Origin: Mageeibacillus sp. UBA3708
GTDB taxonomy: Bacteria > Bacillota > Clostridia > Saccharofermentanales > Saccharofermentanaceae
DNA: 24,969 nucleotides
Direction: 5' to 3'
NCBI GenBank assembly: GCA_002371375.1
Contig: DFIB01000007.1
Coordinates: 1-24,969 of the forward strand
In this document: positions 17,104 to 24,604 of the stretch, in pieces
Numbering within the stretch: the first letter of the stretch is position 1
Layout of the letters: every line of letters begins with the position of its first letter
Translations under genes and position numbers: made by a program
Notes under the pieces: model-generated
What the model saw: only the letters and a program-made list of their open reading frames with translations
The model's database searches: none
Told to the model about the DNA's origin: nothing

Positions 17104-17171
17104 ATTATAAACGCTGAGCCTATTTTTTGAAAATAGGTGTTTAAAACCTACCATTTTAATAGTATTATAGT
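17104..17171. promoter_or_regulatory. Divergent promoters with two palindromic operator candidates
   Basis: On the minus strand TTCAAA (17131-17126), 16 bp and TATAAT (17109-17104) serve the membrane protein gene. On the plus strand TTTAAA (17140-17145), 17 bp and TATTAT (17163-17168) serve rrf2. Palindrome I, CCTATTTTTTGAAAATAGG (17119-17137), has perfect 8 bp arms and covers the leftward -35. Palindrome II, TAGGTGTTTAAAACCTA (17134-17150), has one mismatched pair and covers the rightward -35. Their positions fit repression of both genes by the Rrf2 protein. Binding is inferred. Confidence 0.65.
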
Positions 17172-17198
17172 ATTAAGAAACACAAGTGAGGAAACAAC

Positions 17199-17642
17199 AT
17201 GAAAATCTCAACCAAAGGAAGATATGCACTCAGAATGCTCGCAGACCTCGCCAACTGCGACAGAAATGAATATATAGCACTTAAGGATATTGCGGAGCGC
17301 CAGAGCGTATCCAAAAAATACCTCGAACAGATCGTTCCGATCCTGACACGCGGCGGTCTCCTGTCAACCAACAGAGGCTATCAGGGCGGTTACAGGCTGG
17401 CCAGAGACCCTTCGACGATATCATGCGGAGAGGTGCTGCGCCTTACCGAGGGCAGCCTGTCCCCCATCGTTTGCATCGAGGGCGGTATCGATAATATCAA
17501 TTGCGAGAGAAGCAAGGAATGTGTCACCCTTCCCCTGTGGAAAGGTCTGTATGAAGTGATCAACAAGTATCTCAACGGGGTCACCATCCAGGATCTCATA
17601 AATGAATTTAACTCCAGAGGAAGCAACGATTACGTAATCTGA
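17199..17642 (+). CDS. Rrf2 family transcriptional regulator (IscR/CymR-like)
   Basis: The 147-residue protein starts MKISTKGRYALRMLADLA, the usual opening of the Rrf2 winged helix; the recognition helix lies near SVSKKYLEQI (37-46) and the wing has RGYQGGYRLAR (59-69). Three cysteines, C92, C102 and C108, followed by LPLW, sit where IscR-type proteins bind a [2Fe-2S] cluster, though the spacing C-x9-C-x5-C has a long first gap. CymR-type members lack such ligands and instead sense cysteine status with CysK. AGTGAGGA precedes the ATG. No isc or suf genes follow; a palindrome-rich non-coding stretch does. Autoregulation and control of cysK are suggested by related inverted repeats. The choice between an IscR and a CymR role stays open. 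Confidence 0.92.
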   Translation: MKISTKGRYALRMLADLANCDRNEYIALKDIAERQSVSKKYLEQIVPILTRGGLLSTNRGYQGGYRLARDPSTISCGEVLRLTEGSLSPIVCIEGGIDNINCERSKECVTLPLWKGLYEVINKYLNGVTIQDLINEFNSRGSNDYVI

Positions 17643-17771
17643 AGCCCGCAGCTTACTTGCTCGCTACAGTCCTCGGTTTTGGCGCTCGCCTTTTGTCGGG
17701 CTAATAATTTCCGGGTGCTCGTCCCGGCGCCAAAACCTGCGGAAGTCCGCTCCCAAGCAGCTGCGGGCTTC
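17641..17771. repeat. Nested inverted repeat A, starting at the rrf2 stop codon
   Basis: GAAGCCCGCAGC (17641-17652) pairs perfectly with GCTGCGGGCTTC (17760-17771). Inside, GGTTTTGGCGC (17675-17685) pairs with GCGCCAAAACC (17727-17737), and within that loop CCGGG and CCCGG (17711-17727) form a further 5 bp stem. A small GCGGA-AG-TCCGC palindrome lies at 17739-17750. No clear U-tract follows, so it is not a standard terminator. It could be a MITE-like element or a structured RNA at the rrf2 3' end. Confidence 0.75.
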
Positions 17772-17786
17772 ACAGGTGGTGGCTTG
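17739..17786 (+). repeat. Short dispersed repeat, first copy
   Basis: Positions 17739-17771 match the reverse complement of 18161-18193 at 29 of 33 bases (shared core GCGGAAGTCCGCT and AAGCAGCTGC). Positions 17765-17786 match the reverse complement of 18210-18231 at 19 of 22 bases (GGGCTTCAC and GGTGG shared). The two motifs overlap here but are separate and in swapped order in the second copy. Confidence 0.75.
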
Positions 17787-17830
17787 ATAATATTGGTCTA
17801 CCGGGACTGCATTCAACCGGTCAGTTTTAT

Positions 17831-17944
17831 ACTTCCCCATAAAATCAAAATTCTTCCCTGATTTTTCAGAGAAATGGGGAAATATAGCTATTATTCCCCG
17901 TTTTCTATAAAAACAAACACTTTTGTTAAGCAGAATGGGGAAGT
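17831..17944. repeat. Inverted repeat B with alternative pairings
   Basis: ACTTCCCCAT (17831-17840) pairs perfectly with ATGGGGAAGT (17935-17944). Between them lie ATGGGGAA (17874-17881) and TTCCCC (17894-17899), which can pair with each other or with the outer arms. A further hairpin with TTCCCTGA and TCAGAGAA sits at 17854-17873. The four alternating copies allow two exclusive folds. Confidence 0.7.
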
Positions 17945-18046
17945 TTCCGGAACCACGCCGGCATGGTAAAAACAGGATTAATGTTAGCCGTAGGTAACCG
18001 ATACTGACCGAAGACACATCAGTCTGACCGCAACGGCGAGATCAGC

Positions 18047-18114
18047 GTTTCCGCAGAAAAAGGGCAATCCTTCCGCTATAAAATGCGGAAGAAGAGCTCA
18101 ATTATTGCGGAAAC
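18047..18114. repeat. Nested inverted repeat C
   Basis: GTTTCCGCA (18047-18055) pairs perfectly with TGCGGAAAC (18106-18114). Inside, TTCCGC (18071-18076) and GCGGAA (18085-18090) form a second stem around an 8-base AT-rich loop. The inner and outer arms share the same core, so they can also exchange partners. Confidence 0.7.
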
Positions 18115-18160
18115 AACATCCTCAGCCCTGCTGTCATCTGTCGTTCAAGCCTCCGATCAT

Positions 18161-18231
18161 CAAGCCTGCAGCTGCTTGCAAGCGGACTTCCGCGGGCACC
18201 CCAGTCACTCTAGCCTCCACCAGTGAAGCCC
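18161..18231 (-). repeat. Short dispersed repeat, second copy in inverted orientation
   Basis: This is the reverse-oriented partner of 17739-17786. It has two blocks, 18161-18193 and 18210-18231, separated by 16 bases. The left block contains the palindromic core GCAGCTGC. Confidence 0.7.
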
Positions 18232-18338
18232 AACGCCCTGTCCCGGAACTGCTTTGAGCACGAGCGGGCATGCAAACAAAAATTGTTGCACATTCCTATC
18301 CCCGCGATGTGCGACTGAGTTCCGGGACAGCGGCATTG
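18231..18338. repeat. Long hairpin element D, full copy of the repeat at the window start
   Basis: CTGTCCCGGAACT (18238-18250) pairs perfectly with AGTTCCGGGACAG (18318-18330). Outside it, CAACGCC pairs with GGCATTG apart from one mismatch and one bulged C. Inside, GCAC-GA-GCGGG (18258-18268) pairs with CCCGC-GAT-GTGC (18301-18312), and TGCAAACAA with TTGTTGCA close the tip. The right side recurs at 1-36. It begins three bases after the stop codon of the minus-strand sugar transferase gene, so it may form that transcript's 3' end, though no U-tract is seen. Confidence 0.78.
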
Positions 18339-18341
18339 ATC

Positions 18342-19739
18342 TTACTTGCTCCCCTTCTCAGTAAACACCGCAAAAAAAGTCTTAAGAAATATCTCGACGT
18401 CAAGTCCGAGACTGTAGTTCGTTATATATTGCGTATCGAGCGCAACGACTTGTTCAAAATCAGTAATATCAGACCTCCCGGATATCTGCCACAGACCAGT
18501 GATGCCGGGCTTCATTGCCAGTCTGCTCATGTGGTGAGGCTTGTATCTCTCGAATTCATCGAGCGTGGGAGGCCTTGTTCCGACAAGGCTCATGTCACCT
18601 TTGAGCACGTTCAGGAACTGAGGAAACTCATCAATGCTCGTTCTTCTCAGGAATCTTCCGATCGGAATGACGCGCGGATCGCGCGATACTTTGAACATCT
18701 GACCGCTCATCTCGTTATCGCCCATAAGCTCCTTCTTGTGTTCCTCTGCGTCAGGATACATCGTCCTGAACTTGTAGATCTTAAAGTGCCTGCCGTTAAG
18801 GCCTACCCTGACCTGAGAGAATATGACGCGTCCCGGGCTCTGTATGAAGATCACGGGCGCAAATATAACAAAAAGCACACAGGTGATCACAAGTCCGATC
18901 AGTGAGATGATTATGTCAAAGGTACGCTTGACGACCTTCTGCCCGGTCGTGATCGGTGATATCGTTGATGTAATGCAGGTGCTGTTGCCCACTTTATCGA
19001 TGCGGACGTTGGGTACTTCGTGAACAAATACATCAGTCATGATGTGGACGATAACCCCCATCGACAGGAACCAGTTGATGAGCTTGCCTACATCTTTGGC
19101 TTTGGAGCCTATATAGACTTCATCGACGATGTGTGTCCTCAGGAATTCCTGCATTTCCTGGCGGTACATGATCTTCACTCCCTCGATCGGAGTCAGCCTT
19201 TTCTCCTGATCAAGGAGCATGAACCTGTCAACCTGTATGCTTCCCGGATTCGAAGCCATGATCTGCTCATAGATCTTTACGGCATTCTCCCTGAAACACA
19301 CGATTATGATGTGAGTCTTGTTGTTGTTCTTACGGAATCTCTCATGGATGACGGCCTTTATCACCGCCCTGAAAAAATACGTGATCAGGAGGTTCAGAAT
19401 AAATAGGAAGCCGATGAACAGACGTGACACCTCATCTGTCTCTTTCATAACGAAAAGGATCACGAGCAAGGCAGTGAGCATCTCCACATCCATCAGAAGG
19501 ACATTGCTTAATTCCTTGAGATATCCCCGCTTAAGTATTCCGCTGTGCAGGGGCTGAGCGAGAATGATCACCAGATAAACTATTAGAAGGAGCAGATTGA
19601 TCTGCCTGTAATTTGCTCTCGTACTGGATTCGTAGACAAATCTGAGATAGAAGGCGAGCAGGAACGCAATCTCCAGAGACAGAAGATCTGAGATTATGAA
19701 CTCGATGTGCTTTGCTCTCGAACTGATATTGCCTTCCAT
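18342..19739 (-). CDS. Polyprenyl-phosphate sugar phosphotransferase (WbaP/PssY type)
   Basis: This enzyme starts a surface polysaccharide by moving a sugar-1-phosphate to undecaprenyl phosphate. Four N-terminal membrane helices (about residues 12-125) are followed by a Rossmann-like cytoplasmic domain with HIIIVCFRENAVKIYEQI. The C-terminal catalytic domain (about 268-465) has a re-entrant helix after KRTFDIIIS, then KFRTMYPDAE, the catalytic D-E pair in SIDEFPQFLNVLKGDMSLVG, and KPGITGLWQISGRS. The 465 residues are normal for the family. GAGGAG precedes the ATG. The rest of a polysaccharide cluster is not adjacent; cysK lies upstream behind a terminator. The sugar is unknown, galactose or glucose being usual. 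Confidence 0.92.
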   Translation of the reverse strand: MEGNISSRAKHIEFIISDLLSLEIAFLLAFYLRFVYESSTRANYRQINLLLLIVYLVIILAQPLHSGILKRGYLKELSNVLLMDVEMLTALLVILFVMKETDEVSRLFIGFLFILNLLITYFFRAVIKAVIHERFRKNNNKTHIIIVCFRENAVKIYEQIMASNPGSIQVDRFMLLDQEKRLTPIEGVKIMYRQEMQEFLRTHIVDEVYIGSKAKDVGKLINWFLSMGVIVHIMTDVFVHEVPNVRIDKVGNSTCITSTISPITTGQKVVKRTFDIIISLIGLVITCVLFVIFAPVIFIQSPGRVIFSQVRVGLNGRHFKIYKFRTMYPDAEEHKKELMGDNEMSGQMFKVSRDPRVIPIGRFLRRTSIDEFPQFLNVLKGDMSLVGTRPPTLDEFERYKPHHMSRLAMKPGITGLWQISGRSDITDFEQVVALDTQYITNYSLGLDVEIFLKTFFAVFTEKGSK

Positions 19740-19763
19740 ATGGTCTCCTCAAAAAGTAACTGA

Positions 19764-19769
19764 ATTATA
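19764..19769 (-). promoter_or_regulatory. Probable -10 element of the sugar phosphotransferase gene
   Basis: TATAAT on the minus strand lies 24 bases before the ATG. A weak -35 (TTAACC) is 15 bases upstream. The call rests mainly on the -10 box and on the terminator just before it. Confidence 0.45.
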
Positions 19770-19803
19770 AACTATTCTGTAACGGGTTAATATGAGGACT
19801 GTT

Positions 19804-19847
19804 CCAAAAATAAAAGCCGTTATGGCAGGTATATCCGTCATAACGGC
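19804..19847 (-). terminator. Rho-independent terminator of cysK
   Basis: GCCGTTATG (19816-19824) pairs perfectly with CATAACGGC (19839-19847). On the minus strand the stem is followed by TTTTATTTTTGG. It lies 26 bases after the cysK stop. Confidence 0.88.
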
Positions 19848-19873
19848 AATATGGCTCATCGGGGGTATTATTA

Positions 19874-20806
19874 TCAGTTGTCGGCAAACAATGCTGTAGA
19901 CAGGTATCTGTCACCCGTATCGGGAAGAAGCACAACGATATTCTTGCCTGCAAATTCAGGTCTTGCTGCCAGCTGCTTTGCTGCCCAGAGTGCCGCACCT
20001 GAAGAGATACCCACAAGTACGCCTTCCTGTCTTGCAAATGCCTTGCCCGTAGCGAAAGCATCATCATTATCAACGGGGATTACCTCATCGTAAACGCTTG
20101 TATTGAGTGTCTCAGGTACGAAGCCTGCACCGATTCCCTGGATCTTGTGAGGGCCGGCTGTTCCCTGTGACAATACGGGGGATGTCTTAGGTTCAACAGC
20201 ATATATCTTCACGTCCGGGTTCTGTTCCTTCAGGAACTCGCCTACACCTGTAACAGTACCGCCTGTGCCTACGCCTGCGACGAATGCATCAACCTTGCCG
20301 TCCAGATCCTTCCAGATCTCAGGACCTGTTGTTGCCTTGTGTGCTGCAGGGTTAGCCCGGTTGGTGAACTGGCTGGGGATGAACGAACCTGGGATCTCGG
20401 CAGCAAGTTCGTCTGCCTTTGCGATAGCACCCTTCATGCCCTTGCTGCCGTCTGTGAGAACGAGTTCGGCACCGTACGCCTTGAGGAGATTTCTTCTCTC
20501 AACGCTCATCGTCTCAGGCATCGTAAGGATGATCCTGTATCCTCTGGCAGCAGCTACGGAAGCAAGTCCGATACCTGTGTTACCGCTCGTAGGCTCAATG
20601 ATAACGGAATTCTTGTTAAGAAGGCCCTTCGCCTCAGCGTCCTCGATCATTGCCTTGGCAATCCTGTCCTTAACGCTTCCTGCGGGATTGAAGTACTCAA
20701 GTTTTGCATAGATATTAGCCTTGAGATCATTGGCTGCAATGAACTTGTTGACCTTAAGGAGTGGTGTGCCGCCGACTAATTCCGTAACAGAATTATATAC
20801 TGCCAT
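19874..20806 (-). CDS. cysK: Cysteine synthase A (O-acetylserine sulfhydrylase)
   Basis: This PLP enzyme makes cysteine from O-acetylserine and sulfide. K46 in AGSVKDR is the PLP lysine; TSGNTGIG (about 74-81) binds the substrate carboxylate and GTGGTVTG (about 175-182) the PLP phosphate. Length (310) and the ending around [14 protein letters not shown] are typical of CysK. GGAGG lies before the ATG. It is a single-gene unit with its own promoter, an inverted repeat over the start site and a terminator. In Bacillus, CysK also serves as partner of the Rrf2-type repressor CymR; the rrf2 gene 2.2 kb away makes that relevant here, but this is inference. Confidence 0.97.
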   Translation of the reverse strand: MAVYNSVTELVGGTPLLKVNKFIAANDLKANIYAKLEYFNPAGSVKDRIAKAMIEDAEAKGLLNKNSVIIEPTSGNTGIGLASVAAARGYRIILTMPETMSVERRNLLKAYGAELVLTDGSKGMKGAIAKADELAAEIPGSFIPSQFTNRANPAAHKATTGPEIWKDLDGKVDAFVAGVGTGGTVTGVGEFLKEQNPDVKIYAVEPKTSPVLSQGTAGPHKIQGIGAGFVPETLNTSVYDEVIPVDNDDAFATGKAFARQEGVLVGISSGAALWAAKQLAARPEFAGKNIVVLLPDTGDRYLSTALFADN

Positions 20807-20835
20807 AGTGATATCCTCCGTGTAATTTGGTATTG

Positions 20836-20884
20836 CCTACCTTTTCTATAGGTTTTATTCTATCACGGGCAAAGTATTTGTCAA
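20836..20884 (-). promoter_or_regulatory. cysK promoter with operator-like inverted repeat
   Basis: TTGACA (20884-20879), a 16 bp spacer and TAGAAT (20862-20857) make a strong housekeeping promoter, with the start site expected near 20850. CCTACCTTTTCTATAGG (20836-20852) has CCTA/TAGG arms covering that start site, a classic repressor position. Similar CCTA/TAGG arms are found upstream of rrf2. Confidence 0.75.
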
Positions 20885-20903
20885 CAACAAAATTCAAATC
20901 TTT

Positions 20904-22562
20904 TTATGCGGGATAATAACTCGACATGTAGTCGATCAGATCAATGATGCCCGGTATATTGACAACCGCAAGTAATACCGTGGCACCGACACATATCACA
21001 GGGAAGATCTTTTTAAGGTCGAATTTGTCGCTAATCTTCTCGATAAGCTGATAGATGAGGACAAGATACGGCCATCCGAAATAAAGCTCATACAGGATCA
21101 GCCCGTTCTCTCTGGTCCCCCAGCCTACGACTATCAACACGATCATTGATAACATGATCCAGCCTCCTGCAATTCTGCTGCTTATCTTATCCCTGTTTAC
21201 CACGAGACTGATAAGCGCAAATATGAGGATAATGATCCCGATGTAATTAATACTCTCGACGGGATCCTGCTGCCATGATATATACTGCTTATCCTCTACA
21301 TTTACGGTGCATACGCCGGCATTTGGCGCAACAAAGAAGTTCTTTATGTATTCCAGGAACTGCTTTGTCTTGTCAAATATGGTGAGTTTGCTTCCGGTAA
21401 AGCTGATCAGTACATCAACATCCTTAAACATGTTTATAAAGATGGTCAGCTTCCCGAAAGCGATCATTAGCAGAACGAACTCCAGACCACAGCAGATCAC
21501 TCTGACAATTCTCTCTTTTATTCTCTCTTTACCGAGTCTCAGTGCAGATACCGGCAGCAGGGCGAGACTCGTCAGCAGTGTCCCGCCTGCGCCCATAAGG
21601 GCGAATCTGCCGTCTTGTCCGGATAACAGACAATACAGACACAAAACTAACCAGAAGAATGCCACAACATATTGTTCTATCATCACGCTGAAGAGCAGAT
21701 AAGTATGTGTGCTCATAAAAAGCAATATGAAGCAGATCCTCTTTACACGATCAAGCTTCATGATCTTCGTCAGTATAAAGACCGAGACAAAAAGGAGTAT
21801 TACCTGTGTAAACTCCAGCATGATCGCCTGGACCGCAGACGGTACGCTTAACAGTCTCCCGATGAGATAGGTAATGCTGACAAACGGCGCAGAGAAGACA
21901 GCGAACAGCGGCTGTCTCAGATCATTCTCAGGGTGACCAATATTGAGGAAGACATTCCCGTAGAAAAGGCGCTGTGAATCTCCAGTATACACAACATCCA
22001 CCAGGTTTTTGCTGCTGTAGAAAGCACTGCCGGATAACAGGATCACAGTTACATAAGCAAAAGTCAATAACACAAGGGAGGCATAAATGATCCATTCCGT
22101 TCTGTTAACGTCCGAGAAAGTGTCATTCGCCCTGAAAATGCTGATTAGCTTATTCCAGAATACACTTATACACACATACAGGAAAACAACAGCAGCAACA
22201 ATTGATAACAATACAAGTATCAGGAGAAGTATCCCCGCAAGATCACCGCGCAGTATATACTTCCATATCAGCTCATATATGTGATTGCTGTCTCCGGCCA
22301 AAACTCCTGCCGAACTCAAAAAGCAGAAGCATTTCCATAACCATTTCCTACTTCTGACCACCGGCCATAAAGGCTCTGTGAACGAGACAGCCGCAGTTAT
22401 TATTATCACGGCTGCTGCAGCACTGATAAATTCTACGGCCGTATAGTGTATCGTAAGGAGCAAAAAAGCGCATGAACAAAAGGGAACATACCAGTTCCCT
22501 TTCAGATTTTCTATTGAAAAGCCGAATTTCTTCGATTTGCCTTCAGTCAGAGACTCAGGCAT
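20904..22562 (-). CDS. Multi-pass membrane protein, possibly GT-C-like
   Basis: A 552-residue protein with roughly twelve membrane helices and a Lys-rich cytoplasmic start. The second outer loop has [13 protein letters not shown] (191-203) and [11 protein letters not shown] (210-220); a D-x2-R motif followed by R-x-PLF resembles lipid-linked sugar transferases of the DUF6080 kind, but I am not certain of the family. The ATG lies inside the end of ppiB (8 bp overlap), so it is probably translated by coupling. No clear terminator follows; the cysK promoter begins 20 bases before the stop region ends. The composition is richer in Ile, Val and Phe than its operon partners, as expected of a membrane protein. 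Confidence 0.6.
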   Translation of the reverse strand: MPESLTEGKSKKFGFSIENLKGNWYVPFCSCAFLLLTIHYTAVEFISAAAAVIIITAAVSFTEPLWPVVRSRKWLWKCFCFLSSAGVLAGDSNHIYELIWKYILRGDLAGILLLILVLLSIVAAVVFLYVCISVFWNKLISIFRANDTFSDVNRTEWIIYASLVLLTFAYVTVILLSGSAFYSSKNLVDVVYTGDSQRLFYGNVFLNIGHPENDLRQPLFAVFSAPFVSITYLIGRLLSVPSAVQAIMLEFTQVILLFVSVFILTKIMKLDRVKRICFILLFMSTHTYLLFSVMIEQYVVAFFWLVLCLYCLLSGQDGRFALMGAGGTLLTSLALLPVSALRLGKERIKERIVRVICCGLEFVLLMIAFGKLTIFINMFKDVDVLISFTGSKLTIFDKTKQFLEYIKNFFVAPNAGVCTVNVEDKQYISWQQDPVESINYIGIIILIFALISLVVNRDKISSRIAGGWIMLSMIVLIVVGWGTRENGLILYELYFGWPYLVLIYQLIEKISDKFDLKKIFPVICVGATVLLAVVNIPGIIDLIDYMSSYYPA

Positions 22563-23043
22563 ACTGCACAGTCATCACCTCAATGACCTGAGGCTCCAGA
22601 GGCTTGTCCGAATAGTCTGTCCTGACATTGGCGATCCTGTCGACGACATCCATTCCTTCGAACACCTTGCCGAAAGCGGCATACTGCCCGTCAAGATGAG
22701 GTGAAGTCTCATGCATGATGAAGAACTGTGATCCTGCCGAATCGGGATCCATTGCCCTTGCCATGGAGAGGACTCCGCGCTCATGCTTCAGCGGATTATT
22801 AACTCCGTTAGCTGCAAACTCACCCTTGATCGTATATCCCGGGCCGCCCATGCCTGTTCCTTCGGGACATCCGCCCTGGATCATGAACCCGGGGATTACC
22901 CTGTGGAATGTCAGGCCGTTATAAAAGCCCTTGCTTGCCAGCTTAACAAAGTTGTCAACTGAGATCGGCGCAATATCGGGATAGAGCTCCGCCTTGATCA
23001 CACCGCCGTCCTTCATCTCGATAGTTATTATTGGATTTGCCAT
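22555..23043 (-). CDS. ppiB: Cyclophilin-type peptidyl-prolyl cis-trans isomerase
   Basis: The protein catalyses proline isomerisation during folding. It is a single cyclophilin domain of 162 residues without a signal peptide, so cytoplasmic. [13 protein letters not shown] (46-58) holds the catalytic R48, F53 and Q56; GSQFFIM (104-110) and [12 protein letters not shown] (116-127) are the other family motifs. The ATG overlaps the last base of the pncB stop (TAATG), and the end overlaps the next gene by eight bases. It therefore looks translationally coupled on both sides. Confidence 0.95.
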   Translation of the reverse strand: MANPIITIEMKDGGVIKAELYPDIAPISVDNFVKLASKGFYNGLTFHRVIPGFMIQGGCPEGTGMGGPGYTIKGEFAANGVNNPLKHERGVLSMARAMDPDSAGSQFFIMHETSPHLDGQYAAFGKVFEGMDVVDRIANVRTDYSDKPLEPQVIEVMTVQYA

Positions 23044-24518
23044 TACTTGTTGTCTCCTTTACGTGTATGTCTGAACTGACGCAGGATATCATCCTTTATC
23101 TTCCAAAGCTTGGGTGAGAGATCCACATAATACTCATGAGGATTCTCGAATCTCTTAACAGCATCCCAGAGCGAGTCTATCTCTTTGGTGCAGTAATTCC
23201 TTATCTCACTGATAGAAGGTTTGTCATAGATGAGCTTACCGTTCTCAAAGACCTTAACATAGAGCTTCCTTGTCGTGTAATTCTCAAGAACCTTCGCCTT
23301 CCATGTCTCGATCGGGTCAAATATCTCATAAGGCTCGCCCGAAGGTATCTCTTCACCGTCGACGAACAGAACGTCTGCCAGCGCCTTGCCGGTGGCCTTG
23401 TCGTAGAACCTGACGAGTTCCTTGTTGCACGGCGTCGTTACCTTGCCGGCATTCTCGGATATCTTCATCTTGGGAATGATATTGCCGTTGTCATCTTCCA
23501 CGGCGCTGATCTTGTACACGCCGCCGAACACCGGCTCTGCCTTGGACGTGATAAGCCTCTCGCCCACTCCGAAAGAATCGATGCATGCACCCTGGCTGAT
23601 AAGATCCCTGATAAGGTACTCATCAAGAGCATTGGATACCGTGATCTTACAATCGGTGAGTCCTGCCTCGTCGAGCATCTTCCTCGCCATCTGCGTCATG
23701 TATGTAAGGTCGCCGCTGTCGATCCTGATGCCGAGAAGTCTCTTGCCCATTGGCTCCAGCACTTCCTTGGCACATCTGATGGCGTTGGGTATGCCGCTCT
23801 TCAATACATCATATGTATCTACAAGGAGCAGCGTCTTGTCAGGATATGACTCCGCATATGCCTTGAATGCTTCGAACTCATCATCGTAGAGCATTACCCA
23901 GCTGTGAGCCATCGTACCGGACAGAGGAATGTCGAACTGCTGTCCGCAGATCGTACATGAGGTGCCTGCCGCACCCGCAATATATGCAGCTCTTGCTCCC
24001 AATACGGAAGCATCAAATCCCTGTGCTCTCCTTGCACCGAATTCCATAACAGGTCTGCCCTCGGCAGCTCTGACGATACGCGCTGTCTTGGTGGCAATGA
24101 GGCTCTGGTGATTGATCGAGCAGAGAAGTGCCGTCTCAAGGAGCTGCGCCTGAATAACAGGTCCTCTCACCTTGATAAGAGGCTCCCTCGGAAATACCAC
24201 AGTACCTTCCGGGATCGCCCACACATCACATGTGAACTTGAAGTTTCTTAGATAATCGATAAACTTGTCATCGAATCCGTAAGCTGAGAGGAATTTGAGG
24301 TCATCTTCGTTGAACTTAAGATTATCGAGATAATCGATCACCTGCTCCAGGCCTGCCATTATGGCATATCCGCCGCTCTCGGGAACCGCACGGAAGAACA
24401 TATCGAAATAAACGATCTTATCCTTATTGCCTCCGTCGAGGTATCCTTTTCCCATCGTCAGCTCATAAAAGTCAGTAAGAAGACTCATATTTGTTCTGTC
24501 ATTCCACATACTGCTCAT
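23043..24518 (-). CDS. pncB: Nicotinate phosphoribosyltransferase
   Basis: This enzyme salvages nicotinate into NAD by joining it to PRPP with ATP use. The N-terminus [10 protein letters not shown] (13-22) is the family signature. [11 protein letters not shown] (161-171), SGTMAHSW (200-207) with the phospho-acceptor H205, LLLVDTYD (230-237) and GIRIDSGDL (263-271) follow in the usual order. The length of 491 fits the Bacillota form. AGGAG lies nine bases before the ATG. It heads a three-gene unit with ppiB and a membrane protein. The terminator of the SPFH gene lies 23 bases upstream; I see no strong promoter box in the short gap, so some transcription may come by read-through. Confidence 0.96.
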   Translation of the reverse strand: MSSMWNDRTNMSLLTDFYELTMGKGYLDGGNKDKIVYFDMFFRAVPESGGYAIMAGLEQVIDYLDNLKFNEDDLKFLSAYGFDDKFIDYLRNFKFTCDVWAIPEGTVVFPREPLIKVRGPVIQAQLLETALLCSINHQSLIATKTARIVRAAEGRPVMEFGARRAQGFDASVLGARAAYIAGAAGTSCTICGQQFDIPLSGTMAHSWVMLYDDEFEAFKAYAESYPDKTLLLVDTYDVLKSGIPNAIRCAKEVLEPMGKRLLGIRIDSGDLTYMTQMARKMLDEAGLTDCKITVSNALDEYLIRDLISQGACIDSFGVGERLITSKAEPVFGGVYKISAVEDDNGNIIPKMKISENAGKVTTPCNKELVRFYDKATGKALADVLFVDGEEIPSGEPYEIFDPIETWKAKVLENYTTRKLYVKVFENGKLIYDKPSISEIRNYCTKEIDSLWDAVKRFENPHEYYVDLSPKLWKIKDDILRQFRHTRKGDNK

Positions 24519-24540
24519 ATAATTATTCTCCTTCCTGAGA

Positions 24541-24592
24541 ATATAAAAAGGCTCCGGGAAGAGCCTTGTAAGGAATTGTCTCCCGGAGCCTT
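24541..24592 (-). terminator. Rho-independent terminator of the SPFH gene
   Basis: AAGGCTCCGGGA (24548-24559) pairs perfectly with TCCCGGAGCCTT (24581-24592), with a short CCTT/AAGG pairing in the loop. On the minus strand it continues into TTTTTATATT. It lies 12 bases after the stop codon. Confidence 0.92.
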
Positions 24593-24604
24593 AATTATAC
24601 CATA

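Larger units (their letters stand above)
17643..18341. other. Non-coding stretch of about 700 bp rich in inverted repeats
   Basis: I find no believable gene here. Short open frames on both strands have no ribosome binding site, no recognisable domain, and run through palindromes. The stretch holds four separate nested inverted repeats (A to D, listed individually) and two inverted copies of a 33 bp motif. Between them are short direct repeats such as CTGACCG (18004 and 18024). It lies between rrf2 and the 3' end of the sugar transferase gene, so both flanking genes transcribe into it. Confidence 0.7.

Noticed and set aside
17641..17771. Rho-independent terminator of rrf2
   Set aside because: The stem is far too long and interrupted, and no U-tract follows the right arm.
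17664..18017. Open frame of 117 codons on the minus strand in the non-coding stretch
   Set aside because: It runs through palindromes, has no ribosome binding site and no recognisable domain.
18231..18340. Integron attC site, because GCCCAACGCC and GGCATTG resemble the outer boxes
   Set aside because: The right box is GGCATTGAT rather than GTTRRRY, no integrase gene or cassette series is present, and the two copies flank about 18 kb of housekeeping genes.
17640..18341. CRISPR array
   Set aside because: The repeats are inverted and of different sequences, not regularly spaced direct repeats.
20807..20850. T-box or cysteine-related riboswitch before cysK
   Set aside because: The leader from the expected start site is only about 45 bases, too short for either.
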